Assembly (NCBI GenBank): GCA_025024175.1 | Contig: QCXZ01000137.1 | Coordinates: forward strand, 63,700,911-63,764,910 | Reading direction: 5' to 3' | Length of the DNA stretch: 64,000 bases | From: Rhyzopertha dominica | Lineage: Eukaryota > Arthropoda > Insecta > Coleoptera > Bostrichidae | Shown: piece after piece, positions 45,291 through 55,190 of the stretch | Numbering within the stretch: position 1 is the first letter of the stretch | Layout: each line of letters starts with the position of its first letter | Position numbers and translations under genes: made by a program | The notes under the pieces: generated by a model | Seen by the model: the letters and a program-made list of their open reading frames with translations, nothing else | What the model was told of the DNA's origin: nothing | Databases searched by the model: none

Positions 45291-46200
45291 AATGATCATT
45301 ATTGAATATAGGAGTGGTATAGCAAAGAATGTGGTAAATATGTGGTTAATAAAATTTTAAATCACTTCAAGTGTATCAAGGCGAAAAAGATGCAAATGGA
45401 AATATATAACAACCTTCTTTACTTTGTATTCAAGCTGTTACTGTTAATGTAACTGTAAATAAAGCCTAGCGTTAATAACTGATTGACAGAAGATTAACAA
45501 TTTATGTTTTGTGTTCCTTGCTTATTCTTAAAAATCAAGAACAAAAATATAACTGTAAAGTTGACCAAAAAACACTAGTATGCGGACATGCCCCAACGCT
45601 ATAACATTCCAATTTTTTCTGTTGATGCTCATTTTACTTGCAGACATTAGTGACAGAAAGTCAATCCAAGCTTTTATTGATGCAGGGCTAATTACTGAAA
45701 ATAGTGATCGAGTAGTAAATGTGACAAAACCTAATGCAAGTAATCTGCTGTTTCCAATACAACCGGGATTATTCTTCTAAAAAAATTACCTGGTTAACGA
45801 AAATTGAAAAAGATACATAAAATGACGGAAAAGACACCATAAATGGAAAAACAGATGAAGAAAGGGCATACGATTCCGAAGATTGGATGATGGTTCTGAT
45901 AAAGACGATCTGGATGATCCTGCCAACGCAAAGATGCAAGCACAGTATAGGTATTTACTTCGTACAGTAGTGACAAACAATATTGGTCGTTAGAGATTAA
46001 CGCGCTTGCATGTTTCTTGTACTACCCGTAAAATGGCCGCTCAGTTATTTTCGTTATGTCAAAATGACAGCGTACTTATATGAGTATATTTAAAAATGAT
46101 TTAAATAAAAATGAAAGTGAAGGGTGGTTTTTTTGTACCTTTTAAGAAATGAAAGAACAATAGCCGCAATAATCTCAGTTTTTTTTTATTTTTAGCGCCA
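45291..46200. other. AT-rich stretch with an unrecognised acidic coding-like patch
   Basis: Around 45845-45995 the plus strand can be read as RRLDDGSDKDDLDDPANAK followed by a basic stretch. The preceding frame 45580-45780 is open and begins with a hydrophobic segment. Acidic tracts like this occur at the N-termini of some transposases, but I cannot name a family. It may be chance. Confidence 0.2.
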
Positions 46201-48529
46201 AAGTTTTGGGAGAAAAGGATCCACTCTCGTTATATAGGATTTAGAGTAGAGCATTTACAAAAAACGCTACATGCAGAATTCCATTCAGGTATTAGGCAAG
46301 CCCTTGAATTGCACGCATTTGTATACTACCCTCAAATGGCGGACGGTTTCAAGCTCATGAGAATCCCTCATGAATTTCCGATATTTGTCGCTCCTGTATG
46401 GGAAGTAAATGTGTATTCTGTAATGAAGATGCGAATAATAGTGATTGAATCGATTTGCCGCCTCTCAGGAAAGTGACGTATACTCTGTCGATTTTTGAAT
46501 TATTTAATATATTTTAATATGAGAAAACGCATAGGAGTGTGTATTTCCAACATATTCTGTAGTGTTTTGTGGGATAATTAAAAGCTCACATTTCGGAGTT
46601 GTAGTGTGACATTGATCTGCAACCTTCAGCTACTATCGCCGTGCATATTGCTATAAGCTACAAAAAGGCGGTACAAAGAATTCAGAAATCAACGCCACCC
46701 GCGTTGCACGAATCATTTATAGAAACCCTGTTTATGATGATTGTTTGTCCCAGTTGCGTACTAATATCGCTTATAATGCATATAAAAATTGGATAGGTAT
46801 TTAATTAGGAAATGACAAAGAGAGTAGAAGAAATTGGAAGATATTTAAGCTTTACTGATACAACAACGATTTCTGAGAAATACTAACAAGATTGGTCCTG
46901 TACGCCCTACAATATTAGAATCAGAGGAACACCACAGAATTAACAAAACCTTGATACCTCTCAAAGTAAGGTCACCAGTGAAACAATAATGTCTGTCCAC
47001 AAAGCCGAAGAGATGGGTTAAAAGATTAAATTACAACAGTATTTTCTGCCTACGTTTATTGATTTCAAATTTTTCAATATGTTTCAGAGAATAGAACTGA
47101 TATTAGCAACAGTGGGGCCGCTATTTGTGTTTTTTACAAGCATTTCTTCGATCTAGAAAATGACAGCAAACAATTTATGAATTTGTAACACTGTTTTACA
47201 TTCTATAGATTTAACGTGTATTGTTATTGACGAAGAAGAATTGGAAGGTACTGTAGCAATGTAAGTGATTATTAAATTCTGTGAAACAACCAAGTACTTT
47301 TATTTTATTCATCATAATTACCACGGAATTTCGTTTACAACATTTCATCCGTGAGACAAAAATGCATGAGAAGAATAAGATGGAAGAAGTGCTTTTGTTA
47401 GTTTACTTGTAACATTGATCGATTTAGAATATCCTTTCTTTATCAAACCCAATATGAATTAGTTCATTTTTTTCTTTTGGTTCTTAATTGTCGCTGTCTG
47501 TTGGTTTTACTAGATGCACCTCCTAGCAAAATCCCGCGTTTTCCTTTACATTTTTTTAAGTGTTATTAACATAATTATAAATAAATACAAAAATGTAGTC
47601 ACGACAAGCATCAATACTTCTGGCCAGTCTCAAGTACATACATAATATAATAAATTATGCATGTATAAAGAAATAAAACATATTACGTCACTCGAACTGA
47701 ACGTTTTGTAGTTTGCTTTAAAAATTTTTAATTATTTTTATTTTTTAATTCAGGAAAACTTTGTGGAGTCAAGTTTTGAAATTCTATATGTCACGGTTTA
47801 TAATTATTGCCATATGATACAAGCAACTATTTGTATCTTATATTAATTATTACGTTTCCTAGACATGCAGCTTAAAATAAAATTGTACGGAGAGGCAGTT
47901 GTCCATTTTGCCCCCTCTCTCCTGAATACTACCCTTAGCACTCCAATGTGTTCGTAAAATAAAATAAGTTTCGGTACAATGAAATTTAAGTAGGTGACAG
48001 GTAAACCACATTTTTTTGGGCAGCAAATCGTTATTATAACACATGTTACTTTGCCTGGACCAAATGGAATCAAATCTGCGAACAGAAAAAATATTTGTGA
48101 TGTTTTAGTGTCTTATTTTTACCTTTAAAGGTTTTCCGCCAAATTCAAATATTGCCTGATTTGTCACCGCTGCTAGAGATGCATTCCGCTATTGCGCCGA
48201 TGCGCTGGATACCCGTTGCATTTTGACACTTCTGGCTTTGTCTAATTTGGTCGCGGTTGAACACGTTTTAGCTTTGAGTACGCGACAACACTGCTGAGTC
48301 GTGAATACTAGTATGTGGCCATATTGTTCGATAACTCGCAAATTTTATCCTCTGCTGCGATAAATTGAATTCTGTTAGCGATATTTTCGCTACAAGTTAA
48401 TATTTTAATTTAGTACATTTTATATTTTAATATTTCCAGTGCAGACGACTAATACATAGCGATGAACACATCCATTTACGTGTAGGTAGTTAAAAATCTA
48501 TTTAGTTGAAAGTTGTTATAATCATACCT
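46201..48529. other. AT-rich stretch, nothing recognised
   Basis: More than 2 kb of AT-rich sequence. A modestly GC-richer patch at about 48130-48310 may be a small island. The overlapping minus-strand frames at 47843-48073 are not recognisable. No transposase or RNA motif was found. Confidence 0.4.
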
Positions 48530-48574
48530 ACGGTTGCGACTTTGGGCAATAAAATGGCAACGCTTCTGCGACTT
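48530..48574. repeat. Dispersed 45-bp repeat, copy 2
   Basis: Gapless partner of 30271-30315 (36 of 45 identical by hand count), in the same orientation. Immediately downstream the sequence becomes GC-richer (GTCGGCCGACCGC, 48587-48599). Confidence 0.5.
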
Positions 48575-49014
48575 TAGAAATCTAATGTCGGCCGACCGCA
48601 CTGACTGGCATGCTAGGATCACAAAAGGCGCGTGGCAACATCACACAGTTACACCGAAGTAATCGCGCCAGGGAATGGTGACGTCACAGATTCAAACCTT
48701 AAACATTATTATTTTTTAAGCATTAACTAAGCGCTTTGCGAAAAATAAAGAAAGACGGGTCTATTATTTTTCCATGCAATTTCATACTCTGTAATAAAAA
48801 GAATGGAGGCTACGGGCCCATTGTACTGTCAAGACAGATTGCTTGCGTTAGTTAGATGGTGCACCTGGACATTGTGCAGTTAGTGACCATAAAAATGTTT
48901 CAAATAGTTGATGACAAGGTTGTTGTTGTTTTGTGCAACTTCTGTGTTTTAGTCTGTATATTATTATAGAGGTATGGCTACAAGTGTATCCGTGTAAATG
49001 ATCCATGGGAACGC
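48575..49014. other. Mixed-composition stretch, nothing recognised
   Basis: The part at 48585-48680 is GC-richer and the rest AT-rich. No gene or named repeat identified. It may be the body of the dispersed repeat whose landmarks lie at 49015-49080. Confidence 0.3.
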
Positions 49015-49080
49015 CCATTGCGTTCACATAAAAAAACTCCGCTTGATTTCTGTTTGGTCCAGTACCGAATACAAAGTGTA
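49015..49080 (-). repeat. Dispersed repeat, copy B
   Basis: Minus strand: TTTGTATTCGG, then about 20 bases, then CGGAGTTTTTTTATGTGAAC. It matches copy A at 28121-28190 in order and spacing. Lies within an open minus-strand frame (48848-49150) that I do not think is a gene. Confidence 0.4.
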
Positions 49081-49279
49081 GGTACAATACCTTACTAATC
49101 CAAATGAGCAAGGAACTATGACCCATTACTTTATCCGTCATGTTTTTCAACGAATTTATTTTCCAGTTTTAGATAACTAATTTAAAAGCACTCTTTATTT
49201 TCCACTGCTAGCCTGTTTCTAATAAATTGATATTGCTATGTTATTACGAAGTGATTTTTTTCCGAGCGTCAGCAAAAAC
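49081..49279. other. Spacer, nothing recognised
   Basis: Short AT-rich spacer. Confidence 0.4.
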
Positions 49280-50150
49280 GAGTTAACCATTATTTTCCTT
49301 CAGGGGTGGAAGCGAGAGTCGAAGGTATCCAGAACATTAATAGTACCTGCACGAAGTCAATGACATTAAATTTGCTAACGTTGGCTGACTAAGGTTGTAC
49401 GTGATTAACGAGCCGGCGCGATAAATAAAAAAAGTTAAAGACAAAAAATGAATATTAAATTGCCTCAATTTATCTTCTTTGCCAAAGTCTTGTCAATTCG
49501 GCTGTCATCTTTAATACATCAAGGTAGAGGACGCGGAGGGACGTGACTAAAATTAATATGACACCGACGCGGACTCCGACAAGAAAGTAATTTCTTGAAT
49601 AAACAGAAAATATTTACTCAAATCTTAGACGCATTAATAAAAAAAATTGCAGGAAAGCCCCGGCGAGCTCGAGCAAGCGGCGACGAGGGGCCAATATTAA
49701 AGGGAGCTCTAAATATAAAGGAATCCTTTGGAGAGTGAGGGACATTAAAAAACGAATTTCCGTATGAACGGAGAGTGGAGTATTCCACCTGCGTAAATTA
49801 AAACCGAATTGCTCATTCACACCATCTGCTCTTCCATTAGGAGCGTCACTCAGCGCCGTCACTACCAGAAAGAACACCTCACCTTATTTCTTTACAGGCG
49901 AAATTTAATTTCCTGAACGTCTTCTCTTGTAAACGCAAAGTGAAAACATTAGCACCTTAACGCGGGGACGCTTTTTTAATGTGAGTGTCAGAAACAATGC
50001 CGCGTAATAAAACTTACGAACGAGATTTACCTTCGCCCTTTTTAATATGTTTCTCGTTCTGTTTGCTCGCAATTTTCGTACTACGCGCCCGGATAAAAAC
50101 GTAAATGGCCCGCCAGGCGTTCGTCATTTGCATTTGTATTTGTACCGGTT
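49280..50150. promoter_or_regulatory. Long GC-richer island, candidate regulatory element
   Basis: The longest island of the window, about 850 bp. It alternates GC blocks (CCCCGGCGAGCTCGAGCAAG near 49657-49676) with TAAT/TTAAT motifs (for example 49412-49424, 49548-49560, 49633-49650). A minus-strand frame at 49614-49877 is open, and its start spans GC-driven sequence without protein-like features. The alternation of short GC blocks and homeodomain-type cores is what clustered insect enhancers look like. Inference only. Confidence 0.4.
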
Positions 50151-51239
50151 ACATCCGAAACGCTAATGACGCTAAAAAATTTTTCTTCGTCCAAATAACC
50201 CCACTCTTACGTTATTTTTCTATTGAAGTGTTGAAATTTTTAAGCAAAGAAAATATTTCTTCTTACATTGTTGTATCATATAATGTGCATATTCTATTAG
50301 TCGACCCTGATTCTGAACTATCATCTTGTCATCCAGATTCGAAAAACCTATTCCACTCATGATGAAGAATTCCCCAAGGATGTGTTTTGGCGCGATGGTG
50401 ATACTCTACCACACAAAAATCAAAACATCCATGGAACTGACATTGGAAGATTTTATAGGAATATTATTGTTACCTAGAAGATCTGGAATATATTTTGTTT
50501 CTACATTGCATAAGTACTGAACTAAATCTGACTAGTTTAAATGTGATCATCATTTTAAGTCTCCCGAATAAAACTATTGAGTTAGTAAACTTTAAAGGCA
50601 TGGGATTCAAATGGAAGAGAATGACAGAAAACTAAAGTGTTTCGATTGAGTTCTATGAATAAGGCTGAATAAGATCAAGTACCTTCAAGAGTAAAAGCAA
50701 TACATTTACGATAATAAGATAAATTTTACAATCTTACGACCCATACCCATAGGAGGACCTGATGAAATGGTTTAAAAAACAAGCCAGCAGACAAAAGGAT
50801 AGTGGTTAATTATGGTCCACGCTGCTGGAAACAGCGCTTGCGTACACATGCTCTCTTAATATTTCAGCCAGGTTTAGAACCTAGTGACCACAAATTCGTG
50901 AAGCAGATGCGATCCTCACTGTTGTTATTTGTTCTGATTTCTTTGTAGTGTAAACGTACTTGTTTTTAATAAATTTGCACATTAATAATCTACTGGTTTA
51001 GGTTCTTTTAAACTTTTGAAATTCTGTATCATAAGCTTGTTTAATCATTAGACTTAACGTAGATTGCGATGCGCAATGTTTGTACAAGGGTTGATCCCTA
51101 TGCTCAGCCACTGACCTATTTCTAAGTGGTTACTTGATTAATGCTTTTGGCAGTTAGTTATCAACTATAGGCCTCAAAGCGTTGTTGTCATGTGGCTAAT
51201 TCTTGAACTATGTGTCGTGGTTGTTTATAAAAATAGATC
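50151..51239 (+). other. AT-rich stretch with faint piggyBac-like patch
   Basis: Around 50404-50480 the plus strand reads YHTKIKTSMELTLEDFIGIL then LLPRRSG, resembling the segment before and within the conserved (I/L)GI(L/I) block at the start of piggyBac transposase domains. The neighbouring acidic DPDSELSSCHPDS (about 50304-50340) would fit the acidic N-terminus. No downstream catalytic Asp blocks are readable. The rest of the stretch shows nothing. Confidence 0.2.
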
Positions 51240-51910
51240 CTGTAGAACAAAGAGCCGTAACAAAATACATCCAGAAAACGGACACGATGTCAACTTAAAT
51301 TCATGAAGACATTGTGACAACTATTGAGGAGTTGCAGATTCTTATTATGACACAGTCAAGCGGGGGTGTCGAGAATTTAAATGCGGAAGAAAATCATGTG
51401 AAAACCATAACGATAACAACGGACAAAAACATTAAAAAGGTAGACGATGTAGTACTACAAGATCGACGAGTATGCATGTGGGACAGTGTGGAAGACACTT
51501 ACTGGCTTATCATATTATGTGGTGCACCACATACTGACCAAAGAATTTAGATATGAAGAAGATGAGTGCAAGATGGGTGCCATGAATGTAACCGTTGATA
51601 AAAAAGAAATAGGGTGTTGACTTGTGAGCTTCTTTTGTAAAGATACCTTCTTAGTTGGGATGTGTCCATGAACAAGTCATGGATGCACCACTATGATATC
51701 AAGACTAAAGCGCAAAGTAACGAGTAACGAGTTGAAACATAAGGGTTTTCCTCATACACACAAATTCAAAGTCGTGTCATCTGCTAGAAAGGTTTTGCTG
51801 CCCCTTTCCTGGGATGCTGAATAAAGAATCCTGACTGAATATTTGCAAAGTGGACAGAGCATTACAGGGGGCGTATTATGGTTTCTAAAAAGAAAGAAAA
51901 TACTTAGATT
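51240..51910 (+). mobile_element. Mariner transposase pseudogene
   Basis: Plus strand, N-terminal through the middle of the catalytic domain. VEQRAVTKYIQKTDT (51243-51290), an HTH start; the region to SGGVENLNAEE (51360-51390); TDKNIKKVDDVVLQDRRV (51421-51474), the second HTH; then after a frameshift TGLSYYVVHHILTKEF (about 51500-51548); MNKSWMHHYDIKTKAQS (51668-51718), where the first catalytic Asp of MDETW is changed to Asn; and KVLLPLSWDAE then RILTEYLQSGQSITG (51789-51870), with the second Asp kept in WDA. The third Asp block is lost. A different lineage from the mariners at 15735 and 42555, judging by block wording. Inactive. Confidence 0.75.
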
Positions 51911-52189
51911 TGAAATTCGTTTACCTGAAATTAATAACACTGCAGAAAAGTTATAAATTAAAAACGTATTCACTCGAAATAAACGGAGTGGAGACTTTTC
52001 ACGAGCATATCGGCCTTTATTATATCGGTTTTGCCGATATTTCGGCATCGACCAAAAAATCTGTATCGTTCGATCGTGGACAAATTCAATTGACCGATAA
52101 ATAACACTTTGGGTTAGATATTGCCAAATAAATCCTTGTTGGCATCAAAAATTTATTCACGACAATACCCTAATCGACGGTAGCGTAAG
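51911..52189. other. Short stretch, mixed composition
   Basis: Between two transposon fragments. A plus-strand frame (51910-52104) is open over CG-containing sequence, but no protein is recognised. It could be a small regulatory island. Confidence 0.3.
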
Positions 52190-52440
52190 AAGCTCAACCG
52201 AATGTGAATACAAAAAAATGGATGGGCTTTGCGAATGAATTTTTGTGTCTGGTTCTATCCAAGAAAACGTTGATGTTCAGTTTTCTGGTGGATCGACATT
52301 CATCAGAATGGTTATATTAATAGCCGCAATTTCCATTATTACACCAAAATGAGAATAACTTTAGACCAATTAACTTTGAACGGAACAACGCCAGACAAAT
52401 AAGCCCAACATGCCCTAAGAATATTCAGTGTACATCAAAA
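52190..52440 (+). mobile_element. Tc1/mariner-like (FLWGYLK type) fragment, copy 5
   Basis: Start of the catalytic domain. The plus strand reads WALRMNFCVWFYPRKR, then after a stop CSVFWWIDIHQNGYINSRNF (about 52225-52350). This corresponds to the family block IxFSDEAxFxLNGYVNKQNxRYW, which carries the first catalytic Asp. Here the Asp-Glu pair is not preserved, but the NGY(I/V)N..N part is. The downstream catalytic blocks are absent. The assignment is weaker than for the other copies. Confidence 0.4.
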
Positions 52441-53000
52441 AAATTTTTGGGGTAACAACAGTTGTGAAGAAAACATGTTCATCAGTTCACCACGTATAAA
52501 AATAATGTTAGAATAAAAGCATATGCTGCCCTGAAAATAAAAAAAAACTGGCGCCAATAAGGGAATTAATTCCAACTGATCTTACCAAAAACTGCCAAAA
52601 CCACGAGGCCTCAGCGCACTACATTTTCATCCCCGTCAAATCGAGAACAAAAACTAACGAGCACGTGCACCGGTAGCGATTCGCAATTACGTACTTTAAT
52701 GCCAACGTAATTTATAATTCCGCATTGTGATGTGCACAGTTTGCTAAATGGTCCAGTGTTTTGCCGTGCGTGTAGGTAAAACCGGAGGTGCAGGGCTAAA
52801 AACCGGACCGCCAGACCGTAAAGTTACAAGCGGATCCAATTATGACCAATGCACTGCTGCACCAGGTTTCAGCGGATACCGGAACTGCACCTGATACGAG
52901 TGGGAGTGAGGGCTGTTCGATGATGCTATGAACATGAGAGGGAACACATAAAGAAGTACGAAAACAAGTTTCATATTTCGATGTTGTCCGCAACCTCCGT
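52441..53000. other. GC-richer island, candidate regulatory element
   Basis: About 52570-52990. Contains GAGCACGTGCACCGG (CACGTG E-box, 52662-52667), GTAATTTATAATTCC and GC blocks such as CCGGACCGCCAGACC. The minus-strand open frame 52796-52993 shows no protein motif. Candidate conserved non-coding element. The first 130 bases are AT-rich spacer. Confidence 0.4.
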
Positions 53001-53205
53001 TTTAGGTTTTATGACTTGAAAATGGGATTAAAAGTAAAGAGGAAGAATAATTCAAGTGCTCAAATTCTACGAGGGCATGCCAGATATTATGGTCCGTGGT
53101 ATAGAAGTACCTAATCGACCTGGAAGGGTGGATTTTCTTTTCAAAATAGTCCCTTAACGTGTAAACGCACTTGATATGATGATAACGATTTTTAACACCC
53201 ACTGA
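53001..53205 (-). mobile_element. 3' end of a mariner-like element
   Basis: The minus strand reads CVYTLRDYFEKK (about 53135-53175), matching the C-terminal Cxxxx(G)DYFEK of mariner transposases, with the Gly lost. The following untranslated tail ends in GGCATGCCCTCGTAGAATTTGAG (about 53062-53084), resembling the TACGAGGG-type inverted terminus of this group. Nothing else of the element is present, so it is a truncated 3' fragment. Confidence 0.5.
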
Positions 53206-53289
53206 TGGATTTGTCCTCCTCCTCTATTATTAATTATTCCTTGGAAAACAAAACCTCGCCAAGTTTACATCCATTTTTATACTTTATTA
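53206..53289. other. Spacer
   Basis: Short spacer between a mariner end and a Penelope-like element. No feature. Confidence 0.3.
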
Positions 53290-55190
53290 TAATGGTAAGC
53301 GCTTTTGGCTAATAAGCCATCATCAGTGCTAAAGAATACATAGGTAAGAGGTATGACGTCAAATAACAAACTAACCAAGCAATTTGGACTAAACATGAAA
53401 CTTTCAAACCCGCAACACAAAAATCAAATAAATAATTTAGAACAGGACAGCTGAAATTACGAGAATCATCTATGACTGTCCAATTATTTTAGTCTTTAAA
53501 TTTTTGTATATCTGTCATTTTGATGATTTGTTACAAAAATGTAAACTTTTCAGATTATCTAATGTGGAAGTATGTTTTAGTAACAATAAATGATTCACTA
53601 ACAAAGATTTTGAAGTTAAAATGTTTGTAATATTATACTTATTAAATTGTTTTAGATGTTAATTTCCTCTAATTAAAAAGGATCCTCCCGTTTGTCCAGT
53701 ATAACTACATAAAAAACTATAAACGCCTGAATGATTTAAAAATGAAATTTTATGTTTATTATGCACAAAACGGGAACAGACACTGTCAAAAGTAGAAAAG
53801 GCATTATTTATGTCATGAAATGAAAATAATTTGGAACGATATACTGAGACTTGGCCCAGCATGGTATCAAATTTTAACTTTGTCATCGCAAGAGACGGTA
53901 TTTAAAAAACTTAAATGTCAAGTATTTAAAGAACAATTGCTCTATTTTATTCTTATAAATAATTTGGAGAATTACACCCAGTTCTTTATTGAAGGAACTT
54001 AAAAAATATATTTTAATTTTAAGAAGTCCGTGAAAAGTGAAAATGCAAAACAACCATTTTATATATAAAGGAAAGGGATAATATTGTTTGTACATTTTGG
54101 TTTGCTGAAAACCAAACAAGTTAGATATGGAGACAGCTTGATGCGCAAAATTAAAAAAAAAACCCAAAGAAAATCTTATCATCAACTTCTGTATCAAAAT
54201 TAAAATTTATTGGATTTATAAAAATGTAAGAGATTTGGTTAGTTGATGTTGTTTGCAGAAAAAATACATGAAACACCAACGACATAACGGTACCAAAACA
54301 TACATGAATCAGTGACTTTGAAAGTTTTTTTTCTAAATTATTCATAAAGAGTTCCGCTTAAAGTGGACTAAGAAAAGAATCCACAGCTAAATCTGACTTT
54401 TGTATAAAGTTTTTGTTATTTAAGCAGACCTAATACAAATTTTGTTAACGAAACCAAATTATTTATATGTTATGATAAATTCGAATTTTGCAGTAGTACG
54501 TTACTAAACATTTTTAAACAGTCTTATGAAAGAATCGAAGGAAATTTTTATGTCTATTGGCCAAGTTTAACGTATCTAAATAGCAACCGAGCTGCCCGAA
54601 ATTAAAACTTCATGTAGGATTAAATTTAACCATTTTGCTAATTTAAAACATGGAGAACTTCTTTAACAAACCATAGGTCTAACAGGACAGCCATCTATAT
54701 GTACCTTAAGCAGTCCATAGAGTCCTGTACAAAATTTGTAATTTAAAACAATTAAGTTATGAAGTTAGTTCAACCATGTCTAAGGGTTCTTTTAATTAGT
54801 TATTAAATTTGACAGTTTTCCAAGAAACTAATGCCTCTACGTCTCAAACATGGGACAAGTCGCTCTTTGGGTTTGAGAAAGAAATGATGTCACTTTGGTC
54901 TAAATCTGGAAAACATTACTGTAATAAATATGCAGGTTCATCCAGTAGTTGTGTCTTATCAGTATTAATTTGGTAGTGATATTTGATAATAGATCGACTA
55001 GAGTTAAAATTATTCTTTTATGATAACACCTTGTAACAAATGGGTTTCTAATGTACCCACAAAATGCATCCAAAGCTAAATTCAATCTGAGAACGAATCC
55101 TCGCATCACCTTAAATCTGTTTGGAGCAAACACAATCTCAGTCAAAACTAGCCTTACCCTTTGATCTCCATTGACGTACATCGAGGTGAA
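53290..55190 (-). mobile_element. Penelope-like element with RT and GIY-YIG remnants
   Basis: Minus-strand pseudogene of a Penelope-like retroelement, the class that joins a telomerase-like reverse transcriptase to a GIY-YIG endonuclease. From high coordinates: an N-terminal region (54900-55181); LYGLLKVHIDGCPVRPMV and LAKWLNLILHEVLI (about 54620-54730), matching the Penelope (L)YGLPKIHKPGxPLRPIVS block; FWYRYVVGVSCIFSANN (54250-54299), the WYRYVDD catalytic block with the two Asp lost; a KPxxxxxY-type region (about 54060-54110); and HSGVYSFLCSYTGQTGGSF (about 53680-53740), the GIY-YIG start. The tail carries a CTGATGA hairpin (53303-53326). Inactive. Confidence 0.7.
53303..53326 (-). ncRNA. 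Hammerhead-like motif in the Penelope-like tail
   Basis: On the minus strand: CTGATGA (53326-53320), T, GGCT/AGCC stem with TATT loop (53318-53307), then AAAA in place of GAAA (53306-53303). Penelope-like elements are known to carry hammerhead ribozyme motifs in their terminal repeats, and the position downstream of the GIY-YIG remnant fits. The G-to-A change in the GAAA box and the extra T suggest it no longer cleaves. Confidence 0.4.

Noticed and set aside
49614..49877. Minus-strand frame with a hydrophobic start
   Set aside because: Lies in a long GC-richer island, and the apparent hydrophobic run comes from a low-complexity AT stretch.
50304..50480. piggyBac transposase
   Set aside because: Only one short block resembles the family. 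No catalytic Asp region is readable, so it is listed only as a faint patch.
53883..54197. Aromatic-rich minus-strand frame as a membrane protein
   Set aside because: It overlaps the Penelope-like RT region in a mixture of frames. Its Phe-rich translation is an effect of T-rich decayed sequence.
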